A stretch of 10,561 bases of DNA from an uncultured Lacinutrix sp. (lineage in GTDB: Bacteria > Bacteroidota > Bacteroidia > Flavobacteriales > Flavobacteriaceae), in the NCBI GenBank assembly GCA_937916035.1, contig CALGIH010000134.1, positions 1 to 10,561 on the forward strand, read 5' to 3'. Position 1 is the stretch's first letter, and each line of letters starts with the position of its first letter. The notes beneath the pieces were generated by a model. The model had not been told where the DNA came from, made no database searches, and was given only the letters and a program-made list of their open reading frames with translations. A program made the position numbers and the translations under genes. Shown one piece after another: positions 6,796 to 10,561 of this stretch.

Positions 6796-8100
6796 CTACT
6801 TCTCATTTATCAACCTATAAATCAAAATAGCAGTACGTTTTGTAAGTGCTTCAATAGTATTAAGGTTTACTGTTTCTTCAGGTGTATGTGCTCTGTTTCC
6901 CATTGTGCCTAAACCATCTAAACAATCAACATATTTTGCGACAAAAGACGTGTCTGCGGCGCCGCGTCTCCCTGGATCAAAAGCCTCTACTTCTCCTTGT
7001 TTCAAATCCAAACTTACTTGGTTCAAAATAGCTAATAGCTTATTATTCCCTTCTGTTGGGCTCATGGCTGGATAACTATCAACAAAAGTTATTATAGCAG
7101 ATGTTTGTGGTAAATTATTGTTTACAATATCTCTCATTTTATCACGTGCATTTTCTTTTTGCTCTTCCGAAATGAAACGTAAACCTCCTTCTACAACAGC
7201 GGTTTGGGCTACCACATTACTTTTACCAAAAGCACTTCCTTTGCTTAACTCATCTTCAAAATTAACTTGCGTACCACCAAGAATAATCCCTGGATTAAAC
7301 GTTAAATATTCTTCCCCTTTCACTTTATTATAAAATTCATTTAAAATACGTGCCATTTCAAAAACGGCTCCAGCTCCCGTACTTTCTGAAAATATACCTG
7401 AAGAATGTGCTCTTTTTCCTGAAACCTCAACTTTCCAACCTGAAGCACCGCGTCTTGCAACTGTAGCGTAATTAAATCCTGTAGATGTTTCAAAACCTAA
7501 AGCTATATCACTTCGTTTTGCTGCATCAATAAGGTTCTTTCTACTAATACTTAAAGGTTTTCCTGAAGCTTCTTCATCTCCAGTAAAAGCAGCTATAATT
7601 TGCGCATCTTCTAGTAAACCATTATCAGCGAGTGCTTTTAAGGCATAAAGCATAATTACGTTACCTCCTTTCATGTCATTGCCTCCAGGCGCGTGCGCCA
7701 TACTATCATTAACCATTTTGAATTCTTGAAATGGACTGTCTGCTTCAAAAACAGTATCTAAGTGTCCAATAAGCAGTAATTTTTTTCCTTTGTTGCCAGA
7801 CGTTTCTGCAAACAAATGTCCAGAGCGATTCACCTCAGACATATCATACCAATTGGTTCCAAATCCAATATTTTTAAAAGCTTCATTAAAAATATCGCCA
7901 ACCTTTTTGACGCCGTCATGGTTCATGGTGCCACTATTAATATTCACCACATCTTTTAATAGTTGAATGGCTTCAACATTATTAGCTTCAATGGATTTTA
8001 GTATGTTATTTTCAGTTCGTGTAAGTTTTTGTGCTGAAACTGAAATTGTAATTAAAATTAAAATTAAGGTTGCAATTCTTGAAATTGGCATATTTTTCAT
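6796..8100 (-). CDS. Secreted M20 metallopeptidase, carboxypeptidase G2-like
   Basis: A dizinc exopeptidase of the M20 family that most resembles glutamate carboxypeptidase (CPG2). Residues 1-23 form a signal peptide (MKN, hydrophobic core IATLILILITI, then SVSA before Q24; no lipobox Cys), so it acts in the periplasm or outside the cell. Metal and catalytic residues are all visible: His113 with Asp115 (GHLDTV), bridging Asp142 (GGNDMKGG), general base Glu176 and ligand Glu177 (GDEEASG), Glu204 (GFETSTG) and His405 (HTPEETV). These almost coincide in number with CPG2 residues 112, 141, 175, 176, 200 and 385. The lid/dimerisation domain spans about 214-330. A second in-frame Met at residue 4 is an alternative start. 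It lies 48 bp after the deiminase-family gene and is probably in one operon with it. Substrate inference: it releases a C-terminal amino acid from peptides or N-acyl amino acids. Confidence 0.92.
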   Translation of the reverse strand: MKNMPISRIATLILILITISVSAQKLTRTENNILKSIEANNVEAIQLLKDVVNINSGTMNHDGVKKVGDIFNEAFKNIGFGTNWYDMSEVNRSGHLFAETSGNKGKKLLLIGHLDTVFEADSPFQEFKMVNDSMAHAPGGNDMKGGNVIMLYALKALADNGLLEDAQIIAAFTGDEEASGKPLSISRKNLIDAAKRSDIALGFETSTGFNYATVARRGASGWKVEVSGKRAHSSGIFSESTGAGAVFEMARILNEFYNKVKGEEYLTFNPGIILGGTQVNFEDELSKGSAFGKSNVVAQTAVVEGGLRFISEEQKENARDKMRDIVNNNLPQTSAIITFVDSYPAMSPTEGNNKLLAILNQVSLDLKQGEVEAFDPGRRGAADTSFVAKYVDCLDGLGTMGNRAHTPEETVNLNTIEALTKRTAILIYRLINEK

Positions 8101-8148
8101 CTGATATTTTTTTTATAAAGGAGTTTCCTATGTATGCAGAAATGATAA

Positions 8149-9063
8149 TTAATCTCTAATCAATGGCATGGTAGAACAGCGAAGTAATCCTTCTTGCTTA
8201 GCTATTTCGGCATAAGGAACTTCTTCAACTGTAAACCCTTGTTCACGAAGCCATGTGTTTAAGCGTGTGAAATTACGCTCTGAAATAACAACCTCTTCAG
8301 AAATAGAAAAAATATTGCTATTCATATTATACATTTCATCTTTAGTAATTTCAAAGACGTTTTCCTTTCCGAAGAAATTAACTAACCATTGATATTCACT
8401 TTCCACTAAAAAACCATTTTTATGTAAGATGGCTTTGTTTTTTCCGATAGGTTGAAAACAACAATCTAAATGCAAAGCGTTTTCTTTTGGATCAGTGTTA
8501 TGTTTTCTAAGTTCAAAGGATTTTACTATTTTTTCAGGAAACAATTCTTGAATGGCAATTACAGCATCCATATTGGTTCTTGCAGTTATATGGTTTGAGT
8601 AATCTTCTCCAGAATACGTACCTATAAAAATATAGTCATTCCATGGCATTACATCACCACCTTCAACATGGCAATATGCTGGTAACTTAATACGGTTTTC
8701 TTTAGGGATCTGTTGCCATACATGGTCTATCGCATCAATTTCTTTATCTCGATCTGGTAAAATATTTGCTGTAATGATCTTATCTTCAATTACAAAAGCG
8801 ATGTCTCTAGAAAAAATTTGGTTGTAACCTTCTATTATTTTAGGACGAAAAACTTCTACATCATATTTTTTAAAAACTTCAGCTACCGCATCCATCTCCT
8901 TTATCATATCTTCTTCTTTTGGATAAGTTCCTGCTTTGATGTGCTGTGTAGACTTTGGGTCATAAGCCTCCTCAATAGTAGGAATTGGCCCATTGCTTTT
9001 TGCAATTCCTAAGACGACCGAACGGAGTCGTGACGTTTCGTTTTTTATGTTTAGCTTTATCAT
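8149..9063 (-). CDS. Arginine deiminase / dimethylargininase family hydrolase
   Basis: A 304-residue member of the pentein (amidinotransferase/ADI/DDAH) superfamily, whose cysteine nucleophile attacks guanidino carbons. Visible parts are FSRDIAFVI (84-92), EGGDVMPW (134-141, substrate-binding acidic residues), HLDCCFQPI (198-206, with the catalytic His198) and LLRCSTMPLIR (294-303). The last matches the arginine deiminase ending 'RC.(S/T)MPL.R' and marks Cys296 as the nucleophile. It is about 100 residues shorter than classical ADI and lacks its extra helical domain, so dimethylarginine, arginine or another guanidino compound could be the substrate. Family is sure, substrate is not. The ATG start is supported by the family-like N-terminus MIKLNIKNETSRL. 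Its -7 box ends only 7 bp before the ATG. The M20 peptidase gene follows 48 bp downstream. Confidence 0.88.
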   Translation of the reverse strand: MIKLNIKNETSRLRSVVLGIAKSNGPIPTIEEAYDPKSTQHIKAGTYPKEEDMIKEMDAVAEVFKKYDVEVFRPKIIEGYNQIFSRDIAFVIEDKIITANILPDRDKEIDAIDHVWQQIPKENRIKLPAYCHVEGGDVMPWNDYIFIGTYSGEDYSNHITARTNMDAVIAIQELFPEKIVKSFELRKHNTDPKENALHLDCCFQPIGKNKAILHKNGFLVESEYQWLVNFFGKENVFEITKDEMYNMNSNIFSISEEVVISERNFTRLNTWLREQGFTVEEVPYAEIAKQEGLLRCSTMPLIRD

Positions 9064-9070
9064 ATTCTAA

Positions 9071-9078
9071 CAAATATA
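9071..9078 (-). promoter_or_regulatory. -7 promoter box of the deiminase-family gene
   Basis: TATATTTG on the minus strand is a perfect TAnnTTTG element. Its first base overlaps the T tract of the preceding gltA terminator, and only 7 nt separate it from the ATG. If used as in other Bacteroidetes promoters, the mRNA would start within about 0-4 nt of the start codon. No TTG was found at normal spacing. Confidence 0.45.
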
Positions 9079-9110
9079 AAAAACCTCATAGAGCTTTATG
9101 AGGCTTTTTT
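9078..9110 (-). terminator. Rho-independent terminator of gltA, possibly bidirectional
   Basis: Seven-bp arms CCTCATA (9084-9090) and TATGAGG (9097-9103) enclose a 6-nt loop. They are flanked by an A run (9078-9083) and a T run (9105-9110), so a U tract follows the hairpin in both directions. It lies about 20 bp after the gltA stop and ends about 15 bp before the deiminase-family ATG. Confidence 0.9.
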
Positions 9111-9128
9111 ATTTATGATTTTGTGAAA

Positions 9129-10415
9129 TTATCTTTTATCTATAGTTTTAAATGGCCTGTAAGTTTCTCCAATGTATAATTGTCTTGGTCTACCTATTGG
9201 CTCTTTGTTTAAACGCATTTCACGCCATTGAGCAATCCAACCTGGCAAACGACCTAAAGCAAACATAACAGTAAACATATCAGTAGGAATTCCCATTGCT
9301 CTGTAAATAATTCCTGAGTAAAAATCTACATTAGGATATAATTTTCTATCTACAAAATAAGGATCACTAAGTGCTTCTTCAGCAAGACCTTTAGCAATAT
9401 TTAAAATTGGGTCGTCAACACCTAAATCGGCTAAAACCTCATCTGCTGCAGCTTTAATTATTTTTGCCCTAGGATCAAAGTTTTTATAGACACGATGTCC
9501 AAAGCCCATTAAGCGGAAAGGATCCTCTTTATCTTTAGCCTTAGCCATGTATTTTTTAGTATCTCCTCCATCTTCCTTAATTGCTTCTAGCATTTCTAAT
9601 ACAGCTTGATTTGCACCTCCATGAAGTGGTCCCCATAGTGCTGAAATTCCAGCAGATAAGGATGCAAATAAACCAGCGTGTGAAGAACCAACTATTCTTA
9701 CAGTAGATGTTGAACAGTTTTGCTCATGATCTGCATGTAAAATTAATAGTTTATCTAAAGCATTAACGATGACTTTATTTTGAACATACTCTTCATTAGG
9801 CTGTTTGAACATCATCTTTAAAACGTTCTCAACATAACCTAAACTATTGTCTCCATAATCTAAAGGCAAACCTTGTTTCTTACGCAATGTCCAAGCTACC
9901 AATACTGGGAATTTTCCCATTATTTTTACAACTGAGTTGTACATGTCTTCTTTAGAATTCACATTTACTGAAGATGGATTAAACGCTGTTAAAGCACTTG
10001 TTAGTGAGGACAAAACACCCATTGGATGTGCTGATTTTGGAAAAGCATCTACAATCTTACGCACATCATCATCAACAACAGATTTCGATTTTATATCTGC
10101 ATGAAATTTTTGGTGCTGTTCTTTTGTTGGTAATTCACCAAAGATTAAAAGGTAAGCAACTTCAAGAAAATCTGCTTTTTCAGCGAGTTCTTCAATCGAA
10201 TAGCCTCTGTATCTTAAAATACCTTTTTCGCCATCTAAGAACGTAATAGCACTTTCACATGATCCTGTATTTTTATATCCTGGATCAATTGTGATTAATC
10301 CTCCTGTTGCACTTCTCAAGCTGTTAATATCCATAGCAACTTCATTCTCTGTTCCAGTGACTAAAGGAAATTCATGTTTTTTACCGTTATATTCTAACGT
10401 AGCAGTTTTTGACAT
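9129..10415 (-). CDS. gltA: Citrate synthase
   Basis: Condenses oxaloacetate and acetyl-CoA to citrate, the entry step of the TCA cycle, in the cytoplasm. I chose the internal ATG at 10415 (MSKTATLEYNGKKHEF), giving 428 residues, the usual length of type II Gram-negative citrate synthase. The longer frame from 10463 adds 16 residues (MKLLYSNKFTIKFKNT) read through an AT-rich leader that contains a palindrome. Catalytic residues, numbered from the chosen Met, are His265 (GPLHGGAN), His307 (GFGHRVYK) and Asp364 (VDFYSGI), matching E. coli His264, His305 and Asp362. LILHADHEQN and NFDPRAKI are also intact. A strong terminator follows, so gltA appears to be transcribed alone ahead of the guanidino cluster. 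Confidence 0.97.
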   Translation of the reverse strand: MSKTATLEYNGKKHEFPLVTGTENEVAMDINSLRSATGGLITIDPGYKNTGSCESAITFLDGEKGILRYRGYSIEELAEKADFLEVAYLLIFGELPTKEQHQKFHADIKSKSVVDDDVRKIVDAFPKSAHPMGVLSSLTSALTAFNPSSVNVNSKEDMYNSVVKIMGKFPVLVAWTLRKKQGLPLDYGDNSLGYVENVLKMMFKQPNEEYVQNKVIVNALDKLLILHADHEQNCSTSTVRIVGSSHAGLFASLSAGISALWGPLHGGANQAVLEMLEAIKEDGGDTKKYMAKAKDKEDPFRLMGFGHRVYKNFDPRAKIIKAAADEVLADLGVDDPILNIAKGLAEEALSDPYFVDRKLYPNVDFYSGIIYRAMGIPTDMFTVMFALGRLPGWIAQWREMRLNKEPIGRPRQLYIGETYRPFKTIDKR

Positions 10416-10442
10416 AGTATTCTTAAATTTTATTGTGAATTT

Positions 10443-10458
10443 GTTACTATAAAGTAAC
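10443..10458. repeat. Palindrome GTTACT-ATAA-AGTAAC upstream of gltA
   Basis: Perfect 6-bp arms around a 4-bp spacer, 28 bp before the gltA ATG. It could be an operator or a leader hairpin. It falls inside the optional 16-codon N-terminal extension, which argues that this stretch is leader rather than coding. Confidence 0.45.
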
Positions 10459-10461
10459 TTC

Positions 10462-10489
10462 ACGAATTTACGAAATATCTGACGAATTT
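10462..10489. repeat. Direct repeat ACGAATTT, 20 bp apart, upstream of gltA
   Basis: ACGAATTT occurs at 10462-10469 and 10482-10489, with a degenerate copy ACGAAATA near 10471 between them. The 20-bp period is close to two helical turns, which suits a dimeric or tandem-binding regulator. No perfect TAnnTTTG box was seen in the gltA upstream region. The remainder up to the window end is AT-rich with nothing else recognisable. Confidence 0.3.
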
Positions 10490-10561
10490 TAAAGGATGTT
10501 ATAAAGGTTTTTACAATAGTATTATATAGAAAATTAATACAGAGCTTAGTTATTAACTGTC

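Noticed and set aside
10416..10463. N-terminal 16-residue extension of citrate synthase
   Set aside because: The residues read through an AT-rich leader with a palindrome, and the internal Met gives the normal family start MSKTATLEYNG and length of 428.

Overview
The window looks like the chromosome of a marine-type member of the Flavobacteriaceae (Bacteroidetes). The evidence is low-GC coding sequence, gene starts without strong Shine-Dalgarno sites, several perfect copies of the Bacteroidetes -7 promoter box TAnnTTTG just upstream of genes, and proteins (ArgS, citrate synthase, CtlX, a VPS10/BNR-type exported protein) that read like flavobacterial family members. No tRNA, rRNA, CRISPR array or intact mobile element was seen.

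Layout. The left edge holds the 3' part of a plus-strand gene for a large Asp-box (BNR/VPS10-like) beta-propeller protein. It converges on argS (minus strand), and the gap between them carries a transposase-like C-terminal remnant and a short orphan ORF. Upstream of argS lie a rho-independent terminator, a small two-helix membrane protein gene that appears to carry a one-base deletion, about 260 bp of AT-rich DNA with a spaced direct repeat, and the last 27 or so codons of a decayed sensor histidine kinase. So both sides of argS hold gene debris.

The right-hand 6 kb is all on the minus strand. In transcription order it holds citrate synthase (gltA, with its own terminator), an arginine-deiminase/DDAH-family enzyme whose -7 box abuts that terminator, a secreted M20 metallopeptidase of the carboxypeptidase G2 type, the citrulline hydrolase ctlX, and an MFS transporter. 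The likely transcription units are gltA alone, then the deiminase-family gene with the peptidase, then ctlX with the transporter. A 60-bp interrupted inverted repeat separates the last two.

A reasonable functional reading is a small guanidino/ureido nitrogen salvage cluster: a periplasmic peptidase frees amino acids, the MFS protein moves a substrate, the deiminase-family enzyme attacks a guanidino compound, and CtlX converts citrulline to ornithine with release of ammonia and CO2. The enzyme families are well supported by motifs; the joint pathway and the transporter substrate are inference. I did not find a clearly new multi-gene system. The most noteworthy items are the frameshifted small membrane protein, the histidine kinase and transposase remnants, the possible leaderless deiminase-family mRNA, and the inverted repeat upstream of ctlX.
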